DNA of 16,906 nt from Acidothermaceae bacterium (GCA_025925185.1 JAICLV010000040.1:1-16906), one strand, 5' to 3'. Shown: positions 1-8,298, counted from the stretch's first letter. Numbers and translations: made by a program. Notes: generated by a model not told the origin, from the letters alone.

Positions 1-1306
1 CGTCGTCCATGACGTCGGTGAAGGCCTCGACGAACAGGTCGACCTCGGTCTCGCCGGCTACCAGCGGTGGGATGAGCTTGATGATGTCGGCGTGGTCGCC
101 GGCGACCTGCGTCAGCACGCGATGTCGTTGGAACAGCGGCACCACGACCATCTGCGCGAACAGCCCGTGCCGGGCGGCTTGCAGCATGTTCCAGCCGGCG
201 CGCAGCTTCATCGACTTCGGCTTGCCGAACTCGATGCCGACCATCAGCCCACGGCCGCGCACGTCGAGAAGCAGCTCGTAGCGGTCGACCAACGGCTGCA
301 GCCGCTCCAGCAGCAGTCGCCCGGTCTTCTCGGCGTTCTCGACCAGGCCCTCGTCGTCGACCACCGACAGCGTCGCCAGGCCAGCGGTCATGGCCATCGC
401 GTTGCCCATGAACGTCGAGGCGTGCACGAACACGCGGTCCATCGACGAGTAGACCTTGTCGAAGACCGCCTTGGTGGCCATCGTCGCGCCGATCGGCACG
501 AACCCACCCGACAAGGCTTTCGCGACGGTCACGATGTCGGGCTGGACGCCCTCGTGCTCGTAGGCGAAGAACTTGCCGGTGCGGCCGACGCCGGTCTGCA
601 CCTCGTCGCAGATCAGCAGCGCTCCGTGCGACCGCAATTCTGCCTGTGCCGCAAGCAAAAAGCCGGACGGCGGGATGTGCACGCCCTTGCCTTGGATGGG
701 CTCCACCAGCAGGGCCGCGACATCACCGCGCTTCAACTCGCGCCGCAGCGCATCGAGGTCGCCGAAAGCGATCGCGGTGTCGGGCAGCAACGGCCCGAAA
801 CCGCGCCGGAACTCCGGCGCGCCGTTGACCGACAGCGTGCCGAGCGTCAGCCCGTGATACGCGTGGTCGAGATAAAGAACCCGCGGCCTACCCGTCGCCG
901 CCCGCGCGAACTTCAACGCCGCCTCGACGGACTCCGACCCGCTGTTGCAGAAGAACACCCGGTCGAGGCCGGGCGCGCGCGCCAACAGTTTCTCGGCGAA
1001 AATCCCAGCCAACAAAGGAGCATCGAACTGCACCATGTCGGCGAGCCCCGTGTCGAGCAGGTCGCGCAGCGCCTTGCGCACGACCGGGTGGTTGCGTCCC
1101 AGCGCGAAAACGCCGAAGCCGGCGAGCATGTCGAGGTAGCGCTGGCCTTCGCTGTCGGTCAGGTAGCAACCCGACGCCGACTCGTAGATCTTGTCGAAGC
1201 CGATGGCCCGAAGCACGCGTGGCACTTGCGGATTGACGTATCGCGCCTGGAGCTCGTAATTCTCCCCGCGCCGCGCCTCGAGAAGTTCGCCCAGGTCGAA
1301 CGCCAT
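1..1306 (-). CDS. Class III PLP-dependent aminotransferase (C-terminus cut by window edge)
   Basis: This is an aspartate-aminotransferase-fold enzyme of the ornithine/acetylornithine/4-aminobutyrate (class III) group, which moves an amino group to a 2-oxo acid using pyridoxal phosphate in the cytoplasm. About 435 residues are visible from ATG at 1306 and no stop is reached, so the C-terminus lies beyond base 1. Visible landmarks are the phosphate-binding Ser-Gly-Ser at 122-124, a Tyr-His-Gly near residue 150, Asp234 in CDEVQTGVGRTG (pairs with the PLP ring nitrogen) and Lys263 in TVAKALSGG (the Schiff-base lysine). A GGAG sits about 9 bp before the ATG. The start lies 22 bp after the disA stop, so it is probably the third gene of a radA-disA operon. 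Substrate cannot be told from sequence alone; acetylornithine, ornithine and putrescine transaminases all share these motifs. Confidence 0.87.
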   Translation of the reverse strand, partial: MAFDLGELLEARRGENYELQARYVNPQVPRVLRAIGFDKIYESASGCYLTDSEGQRYLDMLAGFGVFALGRNHPVVRKALRDLLDTGLADMVQFDAPLLAGIFAEKLLARAPGLDRVFFCNSGSESVEAALKFARAATGRPRVLYLDHAYHGLTLGTLSVNGAPEFRRGFGPLLPDTAIAFGDLDALRRELKRGDVAALLVEPIQGKGVHIPPSGFLLAAQAELRSHGALLICDEVQTGVGRTGKFFAYEHEGVQPDIVTVAKALSGGFVPIGATMATKAVFDKVYSSMDRVFVHASTFMGNAMAMTAGLATLSVVDDEGLVENAEKTGRLLLERLQPLVDRYELLLDVRGRGLMVGIEFGKPKSMKLRAGWNMLQAARHGLFAQMVVVPLFQRHRVLTQVAGDHADIIKLIPPLVAGETEVDLFVEAFTDVMDD

Positions 1307-1328
1307 GGTTTGCTGCTCCAATCCCTAC

Positions 1329-2489
1329 CTACACGTAACGCTCGAGGATCGACGACTCGGCGAGCCGCGACAACCCCTCACGCACGCTACGCGCTCTCGT
1401 CTCGCCGACGCCCTCGACGGCTTGCAGATCGTCGATGCCGGCCGCCAGCAGTTTCTGCAACCCGCCGAAGTGGTCGACCAGCCTGTCGACGACGAGGTTC
1501 GGCAGCCGCGGCACCTTGGCGAGCAGCCGGTAACCGCGCGGGCTCACCGGTGCGTCGAGCGCGTCAGCGCCCGCCGAATAACCCATCACCCGGGCGATCG
1601 TGCTCATGTCGAGCAGCTCCGACGGCGAGAGGTCGTCGAAGTCGCGCAGCACGTCGTCGGCGGTGCGCGCCCGCTTGCCGGTCGGCACGGGCAGGTAATC
1701 GCGGACGACGAGTTCGCGCTCCGGCTCGACGCCGGCGAGCAACTCGTCGAGCTGCAGGCTGAGTAGCCGCCCGTCGGTGCCGAGCTCGACGACGTAGCCC
1801 TCGATCTCGCTCGCGATCCGGCGCACCATCTCCAGCCGCTGCGCGACGGCTGCCGCGTCGCGCACCGTCACCAGATCCTCGATTTCCAATGCCGACAGGG
1901 TTCCCGACACCTCATCGAGGCGCAGCTTGTAGCGCTCCAACGTCGCCAACGCCTGGTTGGCCCGCGAGAGAATCGCGCCGGAGTCGTCGAGCACATAACG
2001 TCGTCCGCCGACGTACAAGGCGATGATGCGCATCGACTGGCTCACCGAGATCACCGGGAACCCGACCTGGCGCGACGTGCGCTCGGCAGTGCGGTGGCGG
2101 GTGCCCGACTCGCTGGTGGGAATCGTGGGGTCGGGCTGCAGGTGGACGTTCGCCTTCACGATGCGCCCGCCGCTGCTGTCGAGGACGATCGCGCCGTCCA
2201 TCTTCGCCAGCTCGCGCATCAGCGGCGCCGAGGTCTCGATGTCGAGGTTGAACCCGCCGGTGCACAGCGAGTCGACCGTCTTGTCGAAGCCCAGCACGAT
2301 GAGCCCGCCGGTGTTGCCGCGCAGGATGCGCTCGAGGGCGTCGCGCAATTCGGTGCCGGGCGCGATCGTCGCCAGGGTGGCGCGTAGCCGCTCGTCGGCG
2401 ACTCGGTCCGCACGCTCGGCGCGGTCGGACCGCTCGTTGGCTGCCACTGGCTCCCTTTGCCGTTCGGGCCTTAACAGTGTCGCGATCAC
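1329..2489 (-). CDS. disA: DNA integrity scanning protein DisA, diadenylate cyclase
   Basis: DisA condenses two ATP into cyclic di-AMP and pauses at branched DNA, where synthesis is reduced. The N-terminal DAC domain carries the hallmark Asp-Gly-Ala at 98-100 (KMDGAIVLD) and Arg-His-Arg at 131-133 (GTRHRTAER). A helical linker follows ([21 protein letters not shown]), and the C-terminus has a RuvA-like helix-hairpin-helix DNA-binding region near residues 325-375. The 386 residues compare with about 360 in mycobacterial homologues, and the excess is N-terminal. The listed start is GTG at 2489. An in-frame GTG at 2447 (residue 15), directly preceded by AAAGGGAG, fits the family length better, and a TAGAAT at 2506-2501 would put the transcript start almost on top of the first GTG. 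The gene follows radA by 53 bp, the pairing seen in many Gram-positive bacteria. Confidence 0.96.
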   Translation of the reverse strand: MIATLLRPERQREPVAANERSDRAERADRVADERLRATLATIAPGTELRDALERILRGNTGGLIVLGFDKTVDSLCTGGFNLDIETSAPLMRELAKMDGAIVLDSSGGRIVKANVHLQPDPTIPTSESGTRHRTAERTSRQVGFPVISVSQSMRIIALYVGGRRYVLDDSGAILSRANQALATLERYKLRLDEVSGTLSALEIEDLVTVRDAAAVAQRLEMVRRIASEIEGYVVELGTDGRLLSLQLDELLAGVEPERELVVRDYLPVPTGKRARTADDVLRDFDDLSPSELLDMSTIARVMGYSAGADALDAPVSPRGYRLLAKVPRLPNLVVDRLVDHFGGLQKLLAAGIDDLQAVEGVGETRARSVREGLSRLAESSILERYV

Positions 2490-2500
2490 GCGATGCCGAG

Positions 2501-2506
2501 ATTCTA
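2501..2506 (-). promoter_or_regulatory. Possible -10 box for disA
   Basis: Read on the minus strand this is TAGAAT, a good -10 hexamer (TANNNT) in the radA-disA gap. The implied transcript start is near 2494, which supports GTG 2447 as the working disA start. No recognisable -35 lies 16-18 bp upstream, so this would be an internal promoter in addition to read-through from radA. Confidence 0.35.
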
Positions 2507-2542
2507 TCCGTCAAGCATTGCCGTTACGCGCACGCGCACTTT

Positions 2543-3943
2543 TCAGCTTGATGACGGACGGCGCAGGGGGATCACCGCGTGCCTGAACGCCGCCGCGATC
2601 GCGTGCCGCAGCTCGTCGACCTCGGTGACCTGCATGTCGGCCGGCGCCCGCCCCGAATGCGCCGGCGCGAGCGCGTGGGTGAAGCCGAGCCGGGCCGCCT
2701 CGGCCAGCCGCCGGTCGACGCCCTGCACCGGCCGCACCTCGCCCGCCAATCCGACCTCGCCGACCACGACCAGGCCCGCGGGCAGCGGACGGTCGGCCGC
2801 CGCGCTCGCAACCGCCAGCGCCACCGCGAGGTCGCTCGCGGGCTCGGTCAGCCGCACCCCGCCCACCGTGGCGGTGAACACGTCGGAGCTGTGCAACGAC
2901 ACCTCGGCGCGCCGCTCGGCGACGGCGAGCACCATCGACACCCGCGCGTTGTCGAGCCCGGATGTCGAACGGCGGGGGGTGGCGAGCGACGACCTCGCCA
3001 CTAGCGCCTGCACTTCGGCGACGACGGGACGACGCCCCTCCAGGGCGACGGTGACGCAGGTGCCTGGCACCGGGTCGTTGCGGCGGGTGAGAAAAAGCCC
3101 GCTGGGATCGGCCAACCCGACGATGCCCTGCTCGCCCAGGTCGAAGCAGCCGACTTCGTCGCACGCGCCGTAGCGGTTCTTGATGGCGCGCACGAGCCGC
3201 AGCCGCGAATGCCGCTCACCCTCGAATTGCAGGACGACGTCGACCAGGTGCTCGAGCACGCGGGGCCCGGCGATCGAGCCGTCCTTGGTCACGTGGCCGA
3301 CCAGCACGGTGGCGATGCCGCGCTCCTTCGCCACCGCGATCAACGCGCTCGCGACCTGCCGCACCTGCGTCACCCCGCCCGCCGCGCCGTCGACCTCGGC
3401 GACCGCCATCGTCTGCACCGAGTCGACCACGAGCAGGCTGGGCGACACGTCGTCGATGTGCTTGAGCACCGCGCCGATGTCGGTCTCGGCGGCCAGGAAC
3501 AAGTGTGGCGACAAGGCGCCGACGCGGTCGGCGCGCAGCCGCACCTGCGCCCGCGACTCCTCACCGGTGACGTACAACGTCGGCGTTTGCTCAGTGGCGA
3601 ACTTGGCCGCGACGTCGAGCAGCAGCGTCGACTTGCCAACCCCGGGCTCACCCGCCAGCAACACCACGACGCCCGGCACCAAGCCGCCGCCGAGCACGCG
3701 GTCGAGCTCGTCGACGCCGGTCGGGCGGCTGCGCGCCGCCTCGGGATCGATCTCGCCTATCGGTTGTGCCGCGCTCGTGACCGGCGACGTCGCGATCGTG
3801 CGCAACCGCGGCGCCCCGATCTCCTCAACCGCGCCCCACGCCTGGCACTCACCGCAGCGGCCGACCCACTTCACCGACTCCCAACCGCACTCGCCGCAGC
3901 GGTAGCTCGGACGTGCGGTGGCTGTCTTCGCGGCTTTCGGCAT
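2543..3943 (-). CDS. radA: DNA repair protein RadA (Sms)
   Basis: RadA is a RecA-like ATPase that drives branch migration of recombination intermediates. All expected modules are present. They are a four-cysteine zinc finger (Cys16, Cys19, Cys30, Cys33), Walker A GEPGVGKST at 98-106, Walker B LLVVDSVQT near 170-178, the RadA signature Lys-Asn-Arg-Tyr-Gly at 255-259 (usually KNRFG, here with Tyr), and a C-terminal Lon-protease-like domain. The 466 residues match the usual 450-480. The ATG at 3943 is preceded on the minus strand by TAGCGT and 7 bp, so the mRNA may be leaderless. It is the first gene of a probable radA-disA-aminotransferase operon. Confidence 0.97.
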   Translation of the reverse strand: MPKAAKTATARPSYRCGECGWESVKWVGRCGECQAWGAVEEIGAPRLRTIATSPVTSAAQPIGEIDPEAARSRPTGVDELDRVLGGGLVPGVVVLLAGEPGVGKSTLLLDVAAKFATEQTPTLYVTGEESRAQVRLRADRVGALSPHLFLAAETDIGAVLKHIDDVSPSLLVVDSVQTMAVAEVDGAAGGVTQVRQVASALIAVAKERGIATVLVGHVTKDGSIAGPRVLEHLVDVVLQFEGERHSRLRLVRAIKNRYGACDEVGCFDLGEQGIVGLADPSGLFLTRRNDPVPGTCVTVALEGRRPVVAEVQALVARSSLATPRRSTSGLDNARVSMVLAVAERRAEVSLHSSDVFTATVGGVRLTEPASDLAVALAVASAAADRPLPAGLVVVGEVGLAGEVRPVQGVDRRLAEAARLGFTHALAPAHSGRAPADMQVTEVDELRHAIAAAFRHAVIPLRRPSSS

Positions 3944-3950
3944 GACCCAG

Positions 3951-3956
3951 ACGCTA
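3951..3956 (-). promoter_or_regulatory. Candidate leaderless -10 box of radA
   Basis: On the minus strand TAGCGT is separated by 7 bp (CTGGGTC) from the radA ATG. A TANNNT hexamer ending 6-7 bp before a start codon is the arrangement reported for leaderless transcripts in actinobacteria. No Shine-Dalgarno sequence is seen. Confidence 0.5.
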
Positions 3957-4193
3957 GCCGGAACCGCCGACGAAACGCGGGCAAGCGCGCCGGACCTGTG
4001 GGCAACCGATTGGCCGAGCCAGCCCGGCCATTCGGGTCATCGCGGCTTGCTCCGCACGCAGTCTTGTCACGCAAACGCGTTGAGGTAAGGGAAAAGTTGC
4101 TCATCCGACGAGTCGGGCCGCCGATAAGCCAGTCGATCACCCACTTTGATCAGCCAGGACGGCGCACGACGACCACGGAAGGGCGGCACTGAC

Positions 4194-4661
4194 ATGACAA
4201 TCAATCAGCGGGCGGACGCCGCCCGGGGCGAGGCGATGGAGACCCTCGCCAGCTTGCTGTACGACGGCCTCACGGTCACCGAGGTCATCCGGCCGGCCGC
4301 GGTGCTCTCCGAGACGAACGCGCGGGTCGTTCTCGCGTCGTTGCAAACGAACGACGTGCGGCGGGGTGGTCGGTGGTACGCCGAGCCCGGCTGCTGGCGG
4401 CTTTACGAGTCGCCGTGGGCTGGCGATGTCGAGTCGGTCGCTGACAAAGACCGGCTCATCGGGAGCATCCAGGTTGCGTACGGCATGCCGACGCGTTATG
4501 AGATCACCATCTTTCGCGCGACGATCACCCTCGCGGGCAGCAGGTGCAGCTACACCGTCACGTCGCTGTGCGACGAGGCCCTCTCGTTCGCCGGGGTCAG
4601 TCTGGCGAAGTGCCCGCGCGTCGACTTGGTCGCTCCACCCAAGCCTTTCCGCATGCGCTGA
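4194..4661 (+). CDS. Hypothetical protein, possible winged-helix N-terminus
   Basis: I do not recognise this 155-residue protein. ATG 4194 is chosen because GGAAGGG lies 10 bp upstream; an in-frame TTG at 4146 would extend it by 16 residues that look unstructured. Residues 12-52 (helical, with a VLSETNARVVLASL segment) followed by a strand-turn-strand at about 55-71 (VRRGGRWYAEPGCWRLY) have the rhythm of a winged helix-turn-helix. The remainder, from about 88, alternates strand-like segments. There is no signal peptide or membrane segment, and Cys67, Cys118, Cys126 and Cys140 form no obvious metal motif. It starts 250 bp from divergent radA and ends 3 bp from the convergent cysteine-rich gene. 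That it is coding is supported by the start context and by codon-position GC bias judged by eye; function is unknown. Confidence 0.62.
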   Translation: MTINQRADAARGEAMETLASLLYDGLTVTEVIRPAAVLSETNARVVLASLQTNDVRRGGRWYAEPGCWRLYESPWAGDVESVADKDRLIGSIQVAYGMPTRYEITIFRATITLAGSRCSYTVTSLCDEALSFAGVSLAKCPRVDLVAPPKPFRMR

Positions 4662-4664
4662 GTG

Positions 4665-5462
4665 TTACTGGGGATCCGCAGGATGCGGCGCCACCGGCAA
4701 TGACGAGGCGAGGCGCCGCTCGCAGTGCGCCACCAATTCGGCGTAGCCGTCCGCGCCCATCATCTCGGTGAGCTCGGGCGCGTACGAGACATACACCGGC
4801 TCCCCTGCGCCATGCGCCTCCGGCGACGACGTGCACCACCAGGTGAGATCGTGACCGCCCGATCCCCAGCCGCGCCTGTCGTATTCGCCAATCGAGACGA
4901 CCAGCATCTTCGTGTCGTCGGGTCGCTCGATCCATTCGAAGGTGCGCCGTATTGGCAGCTGCCAGCAGACGTCGGGCTTGGTCTCCAACGGGTGCCGCCC
5001 GATCTTCAAAGCGAGGCTGTGAAGCGCGCAGCCCATTCCGCCGGGAAAGCCCGGTCGATTGAGGAATATGCACGCGTCGTCGACGCGCCGGGTACGGCGC
5101 TTTCCGTCGTCCAATTCCGTGATGCCGCGTTGGCCCTTCTTGTAGTACTGCCAGGTCTCGGGCGTGAGTTGGGCGGCGAACTTGCGCACGCGTTGCTCGT
5201 CCTCACGGCCCGAGTAGAAGGCGCCATGACTGCAGCAGCCGTCGTCCGCGCGGCCCGGGACAATGCCGTGACAGCCGGCGCCGAAGATGCACGTCCAGCG
5301 TGATGTCAACCAGGTGAGGTCGCAGCGAAACAACTGCTCGGGGTCGGCGGGGTCGACGAACTCCACCCAGTCGCGCGCGAAGTCGAGCGACACCTCGCCG
5401 GCTCGGGGGTCGACGACTTGCTTGGTGGCCCGGATCTTCTTCGGCGCCTGCTTTGGTGGCAT
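4665..5462 (-). CDS. Cysteine-rich YkgJ-like putative metal-binding protein
   Basis: This is a 265-residue cytoplasmic protein (267 from GTG 5468) with ten cysteines. Numbered from the GTG they are 49, 60, 66, 78, 79, 133, 147, 168, 212 and 249. The layout, with an early C-x5-C-x11-CC, then CIFL, then GCALH, then PDVCWQLP, resembles the YkgJ/UPF0153 zinc- or iron-binding family, in which spaced cysteines end in an Arg/Pro-x-x-Cys-x-x-x-Pro element. The similarity is to arrangement, not a firm family assignment. The N-terminus is lysine-rich, with no signal peptide. ATG 5462 is preferred because TAGTCT sits exactly 6 bp upstream, implying a leaderless transcript; the GTG at 5468 would then lie upstream of the transcription start. 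It is divergent from the isomerase-like gene and convergent with the hypothetical gene at 4194. No enzymatic role can be assigned. Confidence 0.8.
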   Translation of the reverse strand: MPPKQAPKKIRATKQVVDPRAGEVSLDFARDWVEFVDPADPEQLFRCDLTWLTSRWTCIFGAGCHGIVPGRADDGCCSHGAFYSGREDEQRVRKFAAQLTPETWQYYKKGQRGITELDDGKRRTRRVDDACIFLNRPGFPGGMGCALHSLALKIGRHPLETKPDVCWQLPIRRTFEWIERPDDTKMLVVSIGEYDRRGWGSGGHDLTWWCTSSPEAHGAGEPVYVSYAPELTEMMGADGYAELVAHCERRLASSLPVAPHPADPQ

Positions 5463-5468
5463 GCGCAC

Positions 5469-5474
5469 AGACTA
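5469..5474 (-). promoter_or_regulatory. Candidate leaderless -10 box for the cysteine-rich gene
   Basis: The minus strand reads TAGTCT, then 6 bp (GTGCGC), then the ATG at 5462. No ribosome binding site is present. The box is 25 bp from the opposing -10 of the divergent gene, so the two promoters share their upstream region. Confidence 0.5.
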
Positions 5475-5499
5475 GGGGGCGCGCGTGCGACCGCCGACG

Positions 5500-5505
5500 T
5501 AGGCT
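5500..5505 (+). promoter_or_regulatory. Candidate leaderless -10 box for the isomerase-like gene
   Basis: TAGGCT is followed by 6 bp (CAAAGC) and the ATG at 5512. There is no Shine-Dalgarno sequence. It mirrors the TAGTCT box on the opposite strand. Confidence 0.5.
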
Positions 5506-5511
5506 CAAAGC

Positions 5512-6330
5512 ATGTCGGACGACGGACCGTTGGTGCGACGCGCGCCGAAGGTCGCGCTGTCGACGTCTGCCGTGTGGCCTGAACCGACGGCGGTTGCGTT
5601 CGAGATCGCGGAACGGCTCGGCTATGACGGCGTCGAGCTGATGGTGTCGGGTGATCCGCTGAGCCAAGACGCCGACACCCTGCGGCGGCTCGTCGACTAT
5701 CACCAGGTTCCGGTGCTGTCCGTGCACTCGCCATGCCTGCTCATCAGCCAGCGGGTGTGGGGTGTCGAGCCGTGGGCGAAGCTGATGCGTTCGCAAATCG
5801 CCGCCGAGCGACTCGGCGCGAAGGTCGTCGTCACCCACCCGCCGTTTCGCTGGCAGCGCTCCTACGCGCGTGGGTTCGCCAAGGGTATTGAGCGCATGCA
5901 CGACGAGACAGACGTCGTGTTCGCGGTGGAGAACATGTTCCCGCAGCGGGGCCCGGGCGGCATCGAGATTGGCACGTACGCGCCGTCGTGGTCGTTGCGC
6001 GACGCCGACTATCCCAACATCACGCTCGACGTGTCGCACGCCGCGGTCGCGCAGGTGAGCGCCCTTGAATTGCTTGAGGCGTACGGCGATCGGCTCGCGC
6101 ATGTGCATCTTGCCGACGGCAGCGGGTCGCGCAACGACGAGCATCTCGTGCCTGGTCGCGGCACCCAGCCGTGCCGGGAGGTGCTGGAGCGGTTGGCGCG
6201 CACCAGTTACGACGGGATCGTCGTCCTCGAGGTCAACACCCGGCGAGCCGCAACGCACGATGAGCGAGTCGCCGATCTCGCGGAGTCGCTGTCGTTCGCG
6301 CGCGACGCGCTGACCGCCGCGCTCACGTAG
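5512..6330 (+). CDS. Sugar-phosphate isomerase/epimerase-like TIM-barrel protein
   Basis: This 272-residue protein belongs to the xylose isomerase-like/AP endonuclease 2 TIM-barrel superfamily, whose members bind divalent metals and act on sugars or phosphodiesters. Strand-end motifs occur in barrel order: YDGVELM (38-44), LSVHSPC (69-75), VVVTHPP (105-111), FAVENMFP (137-144), NITLDVSH (169-176), LAHVHLAD (195-202) and IVVLEVN (236-242). Glu140, Asp173 or His176, His199 and Glu240 are the likely metal ligands. From memory it corresponds to the Rv0498 type of protein that lies near proC in mycobacteria. The real substrate is unknown. It is first on the plus strand and separated from the next gene by 211 bp. 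Confidence 0.82.
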   Translation: MSDDGPLVRRAPKVALSTSAVWPEPTAVAFEIAERLGYDGVELMVSGDPLSQDADTLRRLVDYHQVPVLSVHSPCLLISQRVWGVEPWAKLMRSQIAAERLGAKVVVTHPPFRWQRSYARGFAKGIERMHDETDVVFAVENMFPQRGPGGIEIGTYAPSWSLRDADYPNITLDVSHAAVAQVSALELLEAYGDRLAHVHLADGSGSRNDEHLVPGRGTQPCREVLERLARTSYDGIVVLEVNTRRAATHDERVADLAESLSFARDALTAALT

Positions 6331-6493
6331 TCCTGCGGCGAAAAAGAGCACTGTTCAACGCATGGCGAAACGCGCGAACGCCGTGGTGGTCCGATGATCG
6401 TCATGTTCGTCGGCGGCAAGCGGCAGCGAGCCCGATCTTGAACCGAGATGCGCAAAGGATGCTTCGGTCGCGGTTGGCTGGCAAGGCGCCGCG

Positions 6494-6499
6494 TAACCT
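6494..6499 (+). promoter_or_regulatory. Possible -10 box for the proline gene pair
   Basis: TAACCT lies 42 bp before the proline dehydrogenase GTG, in the 211 bp gap after the isomerase-like gene. No good -35 is seen at 16-18 bp. The implied transcript would have a leader of about 35 nt that carries a clear ribosome binding site, GGGAGGAG, ending about 8 bp before the GTG. Confidence 0.3.
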
Positions 6500-6541
6500 G
6501 GGGCGGCCGACAGCTCATCCGCGACCGGGAGGAGACCGCAC

Positions 6542-7471
6542 GTGCTGCGTCGCGCCCTGCTCACCGCCGCTGGCAGCGGCCGCCTGAAACGGGCTGTCGT
6601 GCGCGCGCCGCTGTCGCGCGGCGTCGTCCGCCGTTTTGTGGCAGGCGAGGACGTCGACGCCGCGCTTGCTGCCACCCGCCAGTTGGTCGCCCGCGGCCTG
6701 CTCGCCAGCATCGACCGCCTCGGCGAGGCGGTCACGGACGCCGATCAAGCGCGCGTCACCGCCCACGCGTACGTGGAGTTGCTGCGGCGGATCGCTGACG
6801 CGCGTCTTGCGGAGTTTGCCGAGGTGTCGCTGAAATTGTCGTCGCTCGGGCAGGCGTTGCCCCGCGATGGAGAGCAGATCGCCCTCGATCACGCGCGGCA
6901 GGTGTGCGCGGCGGCGTCGGCCGCCGGAACGACGGTCACACTCGACATGGAAGACCACACGACAACCGACAAAACCCTTGCCGCGCTGAAGGAACTGCGC
7001 GTCGATTTTCCCAGTGTCGGAGCGGTGCTGCAGGCTTATTTGCGGCGCACCGAGGCCGACTGCCGAGACCTGTCCGGCGAGGGAAGTCGAATCCGGCTGT
7101 GCAAAGGCGCGTATCGCGAGCCAGCGTCGGTGGCGTTCCAAGACCAGGCCGACGTCGACCTGTCGTATGTGCGGTGCTTGCGAATCCTCATGCGGGGTTC
7201 GGGTTATCCGATGGTCGCGACCCACGACCCGCGGCTCATCGCGATCGCCGCGGCCATGGCGCTGCAGGCGGGCCGCGAACGCGGCGAGTACGAGTACCAA
7301 ATGCTGTACGGCGTGCGCCCCGACGAGCAACGAAGGCTCGCCGCAAAAGGCGAGAAGACTCGGGTGTACCTGCCGTACGGTTCCGAGTGGTATCCCTACC
7401 TGATGCGCCGGCTCGCCGAACGCCCGGCGAACGTCGCGTTTTTCCTTCGAGCGGTAGCCAGCAAAGGATGA
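6542..7471 (+). CDS. Monofunctional proline dehydrogenase (FAD-dependent)
   Basis: This enzyme oxidises L-proline to 1-pyrroline-5-carboxylate and passes electrons through FAD to the respiratory chain, probably at the inner face of the membrane. Its 309 residues match monofunctional PRODH proteins such as the Thermus/Deinococcus type and are far shorter than bifunctional PutA. Motifs are VSLKLSSLG (95-103), LDMEDHTTTDKT (134-145), RLCKGAYREP (185-194), ATHDPRL (226-232), EYQMLYGVRPDEQ (251-263) and YLMRRLAERP (286-295). The paired Arg289-Arg290 would hold the proline carboxylate. The start is GTG 6542, with GGGAGGAG upstream. The stop is 4 bp before proC, which makes the opposite reaction. 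No P5C dehydrogenase is in the window. Known family, high certainty. Confidence 0.95.
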   Translation: MLRRALLTAAGSGRLKRAVVRAPLSRGVVRRFVAGEDVDAALAATRQLVARGLLASIDRLGEAVTDADQARVTAHAYVELLRRIADARLAEFAEVSLKLSSLGQALPRDGEQIALDHARQVCAAASAAGTTVTLDMEDHTTTDKTLAALKELRVDFPSVGAVLQAYLRRTEADCRDLSGEGSRIRLCKGAYREPASVAFQDQADVDLSYVRCLRILMRGSGYPMVATHDPRLIAIAAAMALQAGRERGEYEYQMLYGVRPDEQRRLAAKGEKTRVYLPYGSEWYPYLMRRLAERPANVAFFLRAVASKG

Positions 7472-7475
7472 GGCC

Positions 7476-8267
7476 ATGATCGCGGTCATCGGCGCCGGCA
7501 AGATGGGCGAGGCGCTCATCTCCGGCTTGCTGAAGGCGGGCACCAGCCCCGACGACGTCCTCATCACCGAGCGATACGAGGCGCGCGCGCAAGAGCTGAC
7601 GCAACGCTATGGCGTCAAGGCGGTGACGAACGCCGAGGCGGCGAGGCTCGCCGACACCCTCGTGGTCGCGGTCAAGCCGCAAGACATGGACGCGTTGCTC
7701 GCCGAGTTGTCCACATCGGTCACCCCGGACCGACTCATCGTGACGATCGCGGCAGGTGTGCCGACGTCCGCGATCGAAAAGCGTTTGGTCGAAGGCGTTG
7801 CCGTCGTTCGCGTCATGCCGAACACCCCGGCGCTTGTCGGAGAGGCGATGAGCGCGGTCGCCGCCGGCGCGCACGCGAAGGAGGAGCACCTCGCGCGAGC
7901 CGAGGAGATTTTCCGCCCGGTGGGCAAGGTGATTCGGCTGCCCGAGTCGCAACTCGACGCGGTCACGGCACTGTCCGGCAGCGGGCCGGCGTACATCTTC
8001 TATCTCGTCGAGGCGATGACCGACGCCGGCATCCTGCTCGGCCTGCCCCGCGCCATCGCGCACGATCTCATCGTGCAGACCGTTGTCGGCGCCGGCGCGA
8101 TGCTGCGCGACTCGGGGGAGCATCCGGTCACGTTGCGTGAGGCCGTCACCTCGCCTGCCGGAACGACGATCGCGGCGATCCGAGAGTTGGAAAACCATGG
8201 CGTTCGTGCCGCTTTCCTCGCGGCGCTCGAGGCCGCGCGCGACCGCTCGCGGGAGCTTGCACGCTAA
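7476..8267 (+). CDS. proC: Pyrroline-5-carboxylate reductase
   Basis: ProC reduces 1-pyrroline-5-carboxylate to proline with NAD(P)H, the last step of proline synthesis, in the cytoplasm. The 263 residues are typical. The Rossmann glycine motif is GAGKMG at 6-11, followed by VMPNTPALVGEA (113-124), TALSGSGPAY (164-173) and the C-terminal family signature from HPVTLREAVTSPAGTT (216-231), where the substrate binds. ATG 7476 follows the proline dehydrogenase stop by 4 bp, with AAAGGATGAGG just upstream, so the two genes are almost certainly co-transcribed and translationally coupled. In mycobacteria proC also lies just upstream of the HTH and bS22 genes found at 10491 and 10824 here. Confidence 0.97.
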   Translation: MIAVIGAGKMGEALISGLLKAGTSPDDVLITERYEARAQELTQRYGVKAVTNAEAARLADTLVVAVKPQDMDALLAELSTSVTPDRLIVTIAAGVPTSAIEKRLVEGVAVVRVMPNTPALVGEAMSAVAAGAHAKEEHLARAEEIFRPVGKVIRLPESQLDAVTALSGSGPAYIFYLVEAMTDAGILLGLPRAIAHDLIVQTVVGAGAMLRDSGEHPVTLREAVTSPAGTTIAAIRELENHGVRAAFLAALEAARDRSRELAR

Positions 8268-8298
8268 GTGCTCGCAGCGAACGAACCAACCCGGTGGA

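Noticed and set aside
92..1762. Long plus-strand ORF (556 codons) opposite the aminotransferase and disA
   Set aside because: It is arginine-rich with no recognisable motifs and lies antisense to two well-supported genes, as expected for high-GC shadow frames.
3944..4193. Possible small gene or -35/-10 promoter (TTGTCA at 4064) in the radA-hypothetical gap
   Set aside because: No -10 at an acceptable spacing and no ORF with a credible start; nothing else supported was seen.
5203..6351. Minus-strand ORF opposite the isomerase-like gene
   Set aside because: It overlaps two supported genes and its translation is low complexity; the plus-strand protein shows family motifs.
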